From Micromonospora andamanensis (GTDB lineage Bacteria > Actinomycetota > Actinomycetes > Mycobacteriales > Micromonosporaceae), in assembly GCF_016863495.1 (NCBI RefSeq), contig NZ_BOOZ01000044.1, positions 1-60,400 of the forward strand: a DNA stretch of 60,400 nucleotides, read 5' to 3'. The notes under the pieces were generated by a model, which made no database searches, was not told the origin of the DNA, and worked only from the letters and a program-made list of their open reading frames with translations. This document shows, piece by piece, positions 1 to 7,385 of the stretch; the first letter of the stretch is position 1; the number at the start of each line of letters is the position of its first letter. Position numbers and translations under genes: made by a program.

Positions 1-770
1 GTCGGGGTGGTTCTCGCCGAGCGTGGCCTCCTGTTGCTGGAGGACCCTCTTCTTGAGGTCGTGGGCTTGGTCGTACTTGCCCATCGCGTGCAGGGTGACC
101 GCGAGGGCGTGCCCGGTAGCCAGGGTGTCGGTGTGGCTCTCGCCGAGGGTGGTCTGGCGTCGCTGCGCGACGTCCCGGTACCGATCCGCGGCTTCGGCGT
201 ATTCGCCGAGCGCGTACAGGGTGGTGGCGAGATTGTGTCCGGAGGCGAGGGTGTCGGGGTGGTTCTCGCCGAGCGTGGCCTCCCGTTGTCGGAGGACCTT
301 CCTCTCAAGGTCGTGGACCTGGTCGTACTTGCCCATCACGTACAGGGTGACCGCGAGGGAGTACCCGGTGGCCAGGGTGTCGGGGTGGTTCTCGCCGAGC
401 GCGGCGTGGCGCTGTTGGAAGACCTTCCTTTTGAGGTCGTGGGCCTGGCTGTGATCGCCCATCGCGTGGAGGGTGCGGGCAAGTTCGTGTGCGCTGCGTA
501 GGGTGTCGGGGTGGTTTTCGCCGAGGACGGCCCGGCGTATCCGTAGCACATCCTCGCCGACCTTGAGGGCTTGGGCGTACTCACCCAAGTGCCGAAGATT
601 GTCCGCGAGTTCGTGTGCGCTGCGTAGGGTGTCGGGGTGATTCTCGCCGAGGGCGGCCCGCCTCTGTTGCAGGATCTCCTTGTGCAGGTCCGCGGCTTCG
701 GCATATTTGCCCATCTCGTGCAGCGCGGTCGCCATGACGTGCGTGGACTGAAAGGTGATCCGGTGATTTT
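1..770. repeat. 126-bp tandem repeats encoding 42-residue TPR units
   Basis: About six consecutive 126-bp units, each encoding one TPR motif beginning LGENHPDTL, lie in the 3' part of the STAND gene and continue beyond the window. Units are similar at DNA level, not only protein level: a 31-base stretch at 483-513 recurs unchanged at 609-639, and the unit at base 1 closely matches the one at 253. This pattern implies recent duplication or gene conversion and makes repeat number likely to vary between strains. Confidence 0.85.
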
Positions 771-3300
771 CGCCGAAGTGTTCCTTGACTGAATCCAAGG
801 TTGTCTGTAGCGCCTGCTGGGCGTCGGTAATAAGGCCAATGTCGCTGGCGATTTTCTCACGAGCAATTCGCAGGTTGACAGCTGACGGGATCATCGGCCC
901 CACCAGAGTCTCCGTGAGCTGAATCGCGCGGTCGGCGGCCTCCAGGGCTTTCGCGCGCTGCCCGGCTCGGGCGTACACCTGGCTGGCCACGATACTCACG
1001 GACAGCGTTATCGCATCCCTTTCGTCGTCTGGTATCGGTGCCGCTGATAATGACGTCATCAACTGCTCGGTCAGATCCAGAGCCTCAGGCAGCCGGCCGA
1101 GGTGGAGCAGACTCATGGCGAGGGCCGCCATCATCCTCATCCTCCCGAGCTGGCTACCCTTTGATGCCGCCGTCGACAACGCCCGCTCAAGGAGCGAGCG
1201 TGCCAGCTCGGGTCGACCTTGGCTAATGGCCAGTTCGGCGACGAGAGGGAGGTAAAAAGACAGCACTTCCTGGCTGTCCGGCCCGAGTGCCTGCTCGGCG
1301 AGAGACAAGGCCCGTCGGGCCTCGTCGAAGGCGGCCTGCACGTTTCCTAGACCGCTCAGATAGAGAGCACACAGGGAATGTAGCGATGCTGCGGACTCCG
1401 GTGCGGCCGAATCCGCTCGATCATCTGCCCCAAGCACGAGTGCGTGCGGCAACAGTTCCTCACCCTGTCGCCAGAGCTCGTGGGTGTCGAACATGTCCAT
1501 AAAGGCTTGCAGGACCATGTCCATGGCTTGCCGGAGTCGTACGCCGAGGATCTCTTCGGTCATCGACGCTTTGATGTGTGATTGCAGGAGACGGTGCAGT
1601 TGTATCGCACCTCCGCTGCGTTGAGCCAGCGAGTAGCGCCGGATGGCGCCGATAGCGCGATTCAGGGCGACCTCGTCGTCGGCGACCGCCCGGAGCGGCT
1701 CTTCGAATTCCTCGGCGTAGTCGCTGATAAGGTGCAGGGGAAACGGTTCCGGGGCCAGCAGGGATATCATTTCGAGAATGGCAAGAGCAGGCGGGTCTTC
1801 GTCTCTTAGGCGCTCAAGCGACAGATCCCAGACGGTGCTCACCCGCGCATCGGTGCCCAACACCTCGCCTTCGGCGAGCATGTCACCCGGCCGCTCTCTG
1901 AGCATGCGGCGGTAATCTTCGACTGGCAGGCCAACAATTTCGATGTAGGCGGCAGCTTGTTCCAACGCGAGCGGAAGGTCCCCGAGTTCCTCGGCGAGTC
2001 GCTCGGCCTGCTCCCTTGTCATAGACGTGATCCGCTGGCTCAGCAACGCCACCGACTCTTCGCGGCGCATCACGTGAATCTCGAGTCGCTCACCGACCGC
2101 CCCGAAGCTCGGGTTACGGGAGGTCACGATCACGTGCCCGCCCTCAAGCGCAAGTTGGTCGTGAAGGTTTTTGGCTGACTGCGCGTTGTCGAATATGAGT
2201 AGCCATCGACCGCGTGCGGTGAGGGCTGCGGCGAGGTCGGACGGTCCGGAGCGATGGGTTATCCCCAGTTTGCTCGCCAGCAGCGCCAGTTGGGCCTTCG
2301 TCACTGCGGCCTGCTCGGCCGGAACCCACCACACGACGTCATACTCATCGCGAAATCGGTGCGCGTACTCGATCGCGATCTGGGTCTTGCCGATACCGCC
2401 CATCCCGTACAGCGCGTGCAGCACAACCGCGTTGGCAGTCGTAAGCCGCCGGCGTAGCTCGGCCAGGCTTTCCTCTCGGCCGGTGAAACGCGGGTTCTTC
2501 GGCGGCATGTTCCATACTTGCTTTCTGGGAGAACCACCGCTGGCCTCGGCAGAATTATCGGGATCGGCGGGGGCTATCTCGTGTAGCCCGGTGACGTCGA
2601 GTGGCAGCCCGATCAATGCGTGAAGCTGGCCCAGAGCCGCAGGGTCGAGCACCTCGTACCAGCGGTCCACTCGGGTTGCCGACAGCGTTCCCAGCCCATC
2701 GGAGCGGTGATGTTCGCAGACCAGCCCGAGTAGACTGCCGTTGCTGAAAACGGCCGCACCTGACATGCCCTCCCATGGGGAAACCGCCGGGTCGGGATCA
2801 CGCTCCGGCTCGGAGGTGATGATCGCCAACGTCCCTTCACGACGGTGCGAGAGTGCCGCGATCTCTCCGATCATGTGGAAGGAGTCGCGGTACTGCTGGG
2901 GCCGGCCGTCTGGCAGTCGCCGAATGCGGTCCTCTCGCAGCTTGGAGCGGGGGAAGCCCACCGCGCTGCAGGTCAGCGTGTGATCCACGTCAGCCACGAG
3001 ACCGAACGCGAGAGGTGCGACCGGACCTGTGTCGGGCTCGGGCACGAGGGCCAGAACGGCCAGATCCACTTCCGGGTTCACCCAGGCCACTGCTGCGTCC
3101 GCGACCCATTCATCGGGTCGGTCGGCGGAGAACCGTACTTGTAGGCTCGCGGCGTCCTTCACCACGTGCGCGGCCGTGATGACATGACCGGGCGACGACC
3201 GGTAGCCCGATCCCCGGCGTCCTTGCCCAGTTCCCTGGATTTTGACGATGACCTCGGCAACTCGACCGATATCGACACTGGCGCATGGGGTTCTCGGCAT
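1..3300 (-). CDS. Trypsin-like / NB-ARC / TPR STAND protein (3' end outside window)
   Basis: Predicted intracellular sensor-effector. From an ATG at 3300 the frame stays open for 1100 codons and runs off the left edge, so the C-terminus is missing. Residues 1-190 are a trypsin-like peptidase: His45 in TAAHVV, Asp79 in NPEVDLAVL and Ser180 in GMSGAAVF make an intact triad. Residues about 270-600 are an NB-ARC/STAND ATPase with P-loop GMGGIGKT (299-306), Walker B-like WLLIFDN, VIVTSR and DLPLAL. From about 640 onward are TPRs, ending in 42-residue units carrying LGENHPDTL. It starts 9 bases after the trypco2 stop, with GGGG as likely ribosome site, so the two are an operon. Such proteins belong to actinobacterial conflict/immunity STAND systems (family knowledge). 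TPRs probably sense and the peptidase probably acts. No signal peptide is seen. Confidence 0.9.
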   Translation of the reverse strand, partial: MPRTPCASVDIGRVAEVIVKIQGTGQGRRGSGYRSSPGHVITAAHVVKDAASLQVRFSADRPDEWVADAAVAWVNPEVDLAVLALVPEPDTGPVAPLAFGLVADVDHTLTCSAVGFPRSKLREDRIRRLPDGRPQQYRDSFHMIGEIAALSHRREGTLAIITSEPERDPDPAVSPWEGMSGAAVFSNGSLLGLVCEHHRSDGLGTLSATRVDRWYEVLDPAALGQLHALIGLPLDVTGLHEIAPADPDNSAEASGGSPRKQVWNMPPKNPRFTGREESLAELRRRLTTANAVVLHALYGMGGIGKTQIAIEYAHRFRDEYDVVWWVPAEQAAVTKAQLALLASKLGITHRSGPSDLAAALTARGRWLLIFDNAQSAKNLHDQLALEGGHVIVTSRNPSFGAVGERLEIHVMRREESVALLSQRITSMTREQAERLAEELGDLPLALEQAAAYIEIVGLPVEDYRRMLRERPGDMLAEGEVLGTDARVSTVWDLSLERLRDEDPPALAILEMISLLAPEPFPLHLISDYAEEFEEPLRAVADDEVALNRAIGAIRRYSLAQRSGGAIQLHRLLQSHIKASMTEEILGVRLRQAMDMVLQAFMDMFDTHELWRQGEELLPHALVLGADDRADSAAPESAASLHSLCALYLSGLGNVQAAFDEARRALSLAEQALGPDSQEVLSFYLPLVAELAISQGRPELARSLLERALSTAASKGSQLGRMRMMAALAMSLLHLGRLPEALDLTEQLMTSLSAAPIPDDERDAITLSVSIVASQVYARAGQRAKALEAADRAIQLTETLVGPMIPSAVNLRIAREKIASDIGLITDAQQALQTTLDSVKEHFGENHRITFQSTHVMATALHEMGKYAEAADLHKEILQQRRAALGENHPDTLRSAHELADNLRHLGEYAQALKVGEDVLRIRRAVLGENHPDTLRSAHELARTLHAMGDHSQAHDLKRKVFQQRHAALGENHPDTLATGYSLAVTLYVMGKYDQVHDLERKVLRQREATLGENHPDTLASGHNLATTLYALGEYAEAADRYRDVAQRRQTTLGESHTDTLATGHALAVTLHAMGKYDQAHDLKKRVLQQQEATLGENHPD

Positions 3301-3309
3301 AGTCACCCC

Positions 3310-3609
3310 TTAGCGCTCTCGTTCGGCCTCTTGCCCAGAGACGTATGGTGGCAGGCCGGAACTACCCACATGTGGTTTCAAGGTCAGCTTCACGGTCTGG
3401 ACGGACGACCTGGCCACCGTCCCCTCGCCGCCGAGTTCCAGCACCCAGAAGCGCGCTTTGGCTGCGGCGTTGGCCGTCTTCTCGACCCCGACAGACACTT
3501 CGATCTCGATCGGACCCAGCTCGAACCGCAGGCCCTCCTCGGGGGCCGCAGCAACCGCGGTCTCCAATTCACGGCGCAGCTCACGAACGAAATCTGCCAG
3601 CTCGATCAC
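3310..3609 (-). CDS. Trypco2-type (trypsin-co-occurring) small protein
   Basis: A 99-residue protein starting IELADFVRELRRELETA and containing LRFELGPIEIEVSV and KLTLKP, the pattern I recognise as trypsin-co-occurring domain 2. The GTG start at 3609 has GGGAGAAAG six bases upstream. It sits immediately upstream of the trypsin-NB-ARC-TPR gene with a 9-base gap, so it is co-transcribed and probably co-translated. In this family the small partner is found next to trypsin-fold effectors and is thought to recruit or restrain them (inference from family context). No membrane segment or signal peptide is seen. The 176 bases upstream (3610-3785) hold no gene and are the likely promoter region. Confidence 0.8.
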   Translation of the reverse strand: MIELADFVRELRRELETAVAAAPEEGLRFELGPIEIEVSVGVEKTANAAAKARFWVLELGGEGTVARSSVQTVKLTLKPHVGSSGLPPYVSGQEAERER

Positions 3610-3785
3610 GGACGGCTTTCTCCCAACTGGTCCAGGCAGCGATTCGAAACGCTCGGCGATCGTCGCACGGTGGTGAGTTCACCCAGTCTCGCCAATGAGA
3701 CTGCCGAAGGCACCCACCAATTGGGCCGGTGCGGTGGCCCGCTCGGCCTTGTTCTATCGACCATCGAGCCGTTTTGTGTGTGGGG

Positions 3786-3998
3786 CTACCAACGTCGAGG
3801 AGCGGGCCGATCATCGCCGATGGCGGAGACGAATGCGGACCAGGTTCCGGGGGTGAAGGTCAGGGCAGGCCCACCCCGATCCTTGGAGTCGCGGACGGCG
3901 ACGAGGCCGGGGAGGTTGGTGGCGACCTCGACGCAGGCGCCGCCGTTGTCGCCGCTGCGGGTGCTCTTGCGCCAGACGGCGCCGGTCAGGTCAGTCAT
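3786..3998 (-). CDS. DUF397 protein
   Basis: A 70-residue DUF397 protein: the start TGAVWRKSTRSGDNGGACVE and the middle VAVRDSKDRGGPALTFTPG are the family signature. The ATG at 3998 overlaps the end of the upstream XRE regulator gene by eight bases, so the pair is translationally coupled. XRE/DUF5753 plus DUF397 pairs occur in many copies in streptomycetes and micromonosporas, where several are linked to development; the biochemical role of DUF397 is not settled. Its position just upstream of the trypco2-trypsin operon on the same strand makes read-through or local regulation possible but unproven. Confidence 0.9.
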   Translation of the reverse strand: MTDLTGAVWRKSTRSGDNGGACVEVATNLPGLVAVRDSKDRGGPALTFTPGTWSAFVSAIGDDRPAPRRW

Positions 3999-4878
3999 GC
4001 CGGATCTCCCCGATGAGCCTTTTGATCATGTCCTTCGATTCTGCCTCGCCGAGGGCGAGCGCATCCAGTCCCCGCCAGACCCGTTCGTATGCCGCCAGTT
4101 CATCAGGCTTGTCGAGGTAGAGCGCGCCGGTCAACGACTCGCTGTAGACGACCGACGGCTCCGGTGCGGTCCGACCACCCTTGGTGGGAGGGAAGTCGAG
4201 GATGACGAAGGATCCGGCGACTGCGCCGGGCTGAGGCCCGGCTGCCAGTGGTAGCACCCGGACCGACAGGTTCGGCAGCTCGGACAGCTTGAGCAGCTGG
4301 TCGAGCTGACCGCCCATGACCGCAGGGCCACCCACGCCGCGTCGGAGCACCGCCTCGGACAGCACCGCCTCAAGCCGGGGAGCCGCCGGCAGGCGTCGGA
4401 CGAGCAGGCTCTGCCGCTGGAGCCGAACCTGGACGGCTCGCTCCCGATCCTCCTCACTCAGCCGCCCGCCGAGGCGGTAGAGCGCGTGTGCGTACTCCTT
4501 GGTCTGGAGGATCCCGGGGATCAGTGATTCGTCATAGCCGCGCAGCCGCGAAGCGGCGGATTCCAGGCCGACGTACAGCTCGAACCAGCTCGGCACGGCA
4601 TCGCCGTAAGCGTGCCACCAGCCCTTGGACTTCGTCTCGACGGCGAGGCCGCGCATCGCCTCGGTCATCTCCGGCGACACCCCGTACAGCTCGCACATCG
4701 CCTTGACGTCGAGCACCCGGACGGAGCCCATGCCGCATTCGAGCCGCCAGATCTTCTGCCGGCTGTATTCCAGGGCCTCGGCGGCGGCGTCGAGCGTCAC
4801 GCCCGCTTCGTTGCGGAACTGGCGCAGGAGCCGGCCGAGCTGCCGTCGCGGCACTGTCGATCCGATGTCTTCGGCCAT
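3991..4878 (-). CDS. XRE-family regulator with DUF5753
   Basis: A 295-residue DNA-binding regulator. Residues about 13-70 form the helix-turn-helix (RRQLGRLLRQFRNEAGVTL through SRQKIWRLECG). The rest is DUF5753, recognisable from GWWHAYGDAVPSWFELYVGLE, LIPGILQTKEYA and SFVILDFPP. The ATG at 4878 is preferred because GGGAG lies seven bases before it; an ATG 39 bases further upstream lacks a ribosome site. Its 3' end overlaps the DUF397 start. It is divergent from the DivIVA-like gene across 225 bases of non-coding DNA. Likely a local transcription factor; targets unknown. Confidence 0.9.
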   Translation of the reverse strand: MAEDIGSTVPRRQLGRLLRQFRNEAGVTLDAAAEALEYSRQKIWRLECGMGSVRVLDVKAMCELYGVSPEMTEAMRGLAVETKSKGWWHAYGDAVPSWFELYVGLESAASRLRGYDESLIPGILQTKEYAHALYRLGGRLSEEDRERAVQVRLQRQSLLVRRLPAAPRLEAVLSEAVLRRGVGGPAVMGGQLDQLLKLSELPNLSVRVLPLAAGPQPGAVAGSFVILDFPPTKGGRTAPEPSVVYSESLTGALYLDKPDELAAYERVWRGLDALALGEAESKDMIKRLIGEIRHD

Positions 4879-5103
4879 TGGCACACTCCCTGGTTCCGGC
4901 TCGCAACACTGCGTCACCTGCTGCTGTAACGCTTATCGGTTCCGAGAAAGAAAGTCAATGCATAAGCACGAAATCTTGCTGTGGAACGTTGCTAATCCAC
5001 TGCGGAGCGTTCCAGGATGGTCACAGCGCGGCGGCTGGCCGATTCCCCCCGGACGGCCGCCGCGTTCCGATCGCAGCCCCGCCCACCATGGAAAGGCGGC
5101 GAC
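4879..5103. promoter_or_regulatory. Divergent intergenic region between XRE regulator and DivIVA-like gene
   Basis: This 225-base stretch has no plausible gene and must carry both divergent promoters. It is AT-richer than its surroundings around 4925-5000 and contains short inverted arms GCTTAT/ATAAGC about 25 bases apart. No clear -10/-35 pair could be assigned. Confidence 0.4.
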
Positions 5104-5358
5104 ATGTCGACCTATCGCTCCACTGCGTATTCCGGTCTGTTGCCCTGGCAGGTGCGCGGGCACCGGTTCCGCCGCGTCTGGCTCGGACGTCGCGGTCTGG
5201 CTCCCGACGAGGTGTATGCGTTCCTCGATCGGGTCGCCGGTGAGTTGGCCACCGTCCAGCAGGCGCTCGCCGAGAGTCACCGAGAGACCGCCCGCGTCAA
5301 GGCGGCGCTGCGTGACTGGCAGTCCGCGCGGGCCCGCGCCCGGGACAGTGACCGATGA
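5104..5358 (+). CDS. DivIVA-like domain protein
   Basis: An 84-residue protein. Residues about 20-75 resemble the N-terminal DivIVA/Wag31 segment: VRGHRFRRVWLGRRGLAPDE followed by VYAFLDRVAGELATVQQAL, then a heptad-like helix rich in Ala, Glu and Arg. Full DivIVA proteins carry a long coiled coil that is absent here, so this is a minimal domain. The ATG at 5104 has GGAAAGGCGG just upstream; the frame is open earlier but without a ribosome site. It heads a row of three small genes divergent from the XRE gene. A polar-growth or membrane-curvature role is only inferred. Confidence 0.75.
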   Translation: MSTYRSTAYSGLLPWQVRGHRFRRVWLGRRGLAPDEVYAFLDRVAGELATVQQALAESHRETARVKAALRDWQSARARARDSDR

Positions 5359-5418
5359 GCCGCCGCTGTGGCAACAGAACGGCGGTCGTCCTCTCCGGCC
5401 ACGGGGCAGGGGCGGGGC

Positions 5419-5751
5419 ATGGGTAGGCGGTGGAAGTGGTTCTTGCGGCCGGGGCCGGTCGCGCTGGACCTGACCGGGCAGGCCGTGCCGGACGGGGACG
5501 TGCCGGGGCGGTTCCGGCGGGTGTCGGTCGAGCATCTCGTACCAGAGCTGCGGGTGACCTCGCGGTGCGACGGTGCGCTCGTCTACGAGCGGCCCGAGGA
5601 ACGGCCGGCGCTGTTCGAGGTGCACTGGCGAAGCCCCGCCGAGGATCCGCGTACCAGGAAGTGCCCGGACTGCCGGGTCGACGGCACCTGTCCCCGGGCG
5701 GACTGGGCCGACTCGATCATCGTGCGCTGCCTGCGGACGTACTGGCGATGA
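5419..5751 (+). CDS. Small hypothetical protein with CxxC pair
   Basis: A 110-residue protein I cannot assign. It begins GRRWKWFLRPGPVALDLTG and contains VEHLVPELRVTSRCDGALVY and KCPDCRVDGTC. The last cysteines could bind a metal or form a disulphide. There is no signal peptide or membrane segment. The ATG at 5419 follows a purine-rich GGGGCAGGGGCGGGG stretch. Its stop overlaps the next start in an ATGA, so the two are coupled. It lies 60 bases downstream of the DivIVA-like gene, probably in one operon. Confidence 0.6.
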   Translation: MGRRWKWFLRPGPVALDLTGQAVPDGDVPGRFRRVSVEHLVPELRVTSRCDGALVYERPEERPALFEVHWRSPAEDPRTRKCPDCRVDGTCPRADWADSIIVRCLRTYWR

Positions 5752-6128
5752 ACGTCTTCGACCTGTCGCCCGCGCAGATCCGCAACCGGCTGATCCTGCG
5801 GGCACGACGGGCAGCGCTGGCCGCTGGGACCGGACGCCTGCCGCCGGCCCGCCCGCCTAATCGCGCCGGGGCGGCGGCGGTTGCCCGGGTTTCGGTCGTC
5901 CTGTGTGTGTCCGTCGCCCCCGGGGACGTGGTCCAGTTCGCCGAGTCCGACTACCGGTACGCGGACGGTCCGCTCCGGCTCCGGATCGTCCGGGTCCGGC
6001 CGGACCTCAGCGAGTGGTACGACGGCGAATGGGTGTGGCTCGAAGGCGTCGAGATCGGCCCGGACGATCAGGATGGTGCGTTCCGGCCGGTGCTGGCCCG
6101 GGTCGCCGCGCTGCGAGCGGAGGGGTAA
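5748..6128 (+). CDS. Small hypothetical protein
   Basis: A 126-residue protein of unknown function. The N-terminal 45 residues are rich in Arg, Ala and Pro; the C-terminal half (GDVVQFAESDYRYADGPLRL, ending GVEIGPDDQDGAFRPVLARV) has the alternating pattern of a small beta-rich domain with several Trp, Tyr and Asp. It overlaps the upstream gene in ATGA and is the third gene of the DivIVA-like row. No signal peptide or membrane helix. The 108 bases after it hold no gene. Confidence 0.55.
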   Translation: MNVFDLSPAQIRNRLILRARRAALAAGTGRLPPARPPNRAGAAAVARVSVVLCVSVAPGDVVQFAESDYRYADGPLRLRIVRVRPDLSEWYDGEWVWLEGVEIGPDDQDGAFRPVLARVAALRAEG

Positions 6129-6236
6129 AAGGTGAGTGTTGGCGCGCGCGCACCTGACACGTTCCCCGTCGGGTCAGCGGGACTGTGCAAAGCCTGGCAA
6201 CCTTGCTGGGCGCTGATCGCCCCGGGAGGACTCGCC

Positions 6237-7355
6237 ATGACCGAAGCCATGAAGGACGCTGTCGACGACGCCGGGGACGACGCCGCCCGGGAGGTTGTCG
6301 AGCATGAGCGGGCCGAGCTGCGGGAGTTCATCAAGGGGCTGAGCCCGGACGATATCAAGTCGGGCGGCTGGTTCACCAAGCTCATCGCTCAGGGCCTGCG
6401 CTCCTACACGGAGAGGGTCGACTGGCAGTACTTCCAGGAGCGGTATAAGGGCGTACCCGCTGATGCCATGGTGGATCAGCGGATCAAGATGGCGGCGCGA
6501 TATGCCGCGCTCGAAGGTGGGCTCTCCGCCGGGGCCTACTCGGCGGCTATCGTCGCCACCCTCGGGAGCTTTGGTGGTGCCTCGCCGGCGACTGTCCCGG
6601 CCGCCGTTGCGACCTTCATGGTGGACGTCGCGTACACCACCCGGCTCCAGCTCCGCCTGGCCTACGACGTCGCCGTCCTCTACCAAGTCCCGCTAGACCT
6701 GTCCGACCTCGATGACATGTGGAAGCTCATCCGGGTGGCCTTCACGATCAAGAGCGGGGAAATGGTCCGCGAAGGCATGGTCAAGGCGGTCCCGGTCGTA
6801 GTGCGGCCGCTGATCAAGCGCTTCTACTCCGGGGCGGTGCTGAACGCCGCGAAGAGCCTCCCCGTCGTCGGAAAGTTCCTCCTGCAACGCAACGTCATCA
6901 AGATCGGTATCCCTGTGGTCGGCGTTCCACTTGCGGTGGTGTTGAACCGCTATACGACGCTGCTCGCGGGCCGACACGCGCGAGCCGTCTTTCGAAACGA
7001 GGCGCGGGTGATCGAACTCGCCGAGAGGCTGAGCAGGCGGAGTCAGCACCCCGAGTTGATGCTGTGGGTCGCGTGGCTCGTCATCACGGCGGACCACAGA
7101 ATTGCGGACGACGAGACGCTGTTGATGCGGCATTTGGTGAGGCTGGTCCGGGATCAGCATCAGGTGGTCGATAGGCAGCTCGAGCACGTTGTCGATATCG
7201 ACCCCGCCGAGGTATGGCGACGCCTGGACGCCGAGCCAGGAGACCTAAGTGACGTCCTCGACGCGGCCGACCTCGTGGTCACTGTGGATGGTGCCGCCAA
7301 CACGCTCGAGAAGGCAGTCATCTCCGAGCTTCGAGATCGCTGCCGCCGAGTCTGA
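6237..7355 (+). CDS. EcsC-like protein with TerB-like C-terminus
   Basis: A 372-residue protein. The centre (about 75-230) has AARYAALEGGLSAGAYSA, Gly/Ala-rich hydrophobic stretches and VDVAYTTRLQLRLAYDVAVL, resembling EcsC-family proteins, with further hydrophobic helices PVVGKFLLQ and IGIPVVGVPLAVVL. The C-terminus (about 280-370) contains MLWVAWLVITADHRIADDE, reminiscent of the TerB tellurite-resistance fold (helical, acidic). The start at 6237 has GGGAGGA seven bases upstream. Domain assignments are by pattern only. It lies alone on the plus strand, tail to tail with the restriction-methylase gene 30 bases away, and might be an accessory membrane-stress or defence protein. Confidence 0.6.
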   Translation: MTEAMKDAVDDAGDDAAREVVEHERAELREFIKGLSPDDIKSGGWFTKLIAQGLRSYTERVDWQYFQERYKGVPADAMVDQRIKMAARYAALEGGLSAGAYSAAIVATLGSFGGASPATVPAAVATFMVDVAYTTRLQLRLAYDVAVLYQVPLDLSDLDDMWKLIRVAFTIKSGEMVREGMVKAVPVVVRPLIKRFYSGAVLNAAKSLPVVGKFLLQRNVIKIGIPVVGVPLAVVLNRYTTLLAGRHARAVFRNEARVIELAERLSRRSQHPELMLWVAWLVITADHRIADDETLLMRHLVRLVRDQHQVVDRQLEHVVDIDPAEVWRRLDAEPGDLSDVLDAADLVVTVDGAANTLEKAVISELRDRCRRV

Positions 7356-7385
7356 CCCGCTGAGCCGGAATCCCGACGGGGTCCA

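Noticed and set aside
1..770. CRISPR-like array
   Set aside because: The repeat period is 126 bases, units are coding and adjacent, and there are no unique spacers. It is a TPR array.
3786..4878. Toxin-antitoxin reading of the XRE/DUF397 pair
   Set aside because: The pair type is common and developmental in actinobacteria. Nothing in the sequence shows toxicity, so it is listed as regulator plus DUF397.
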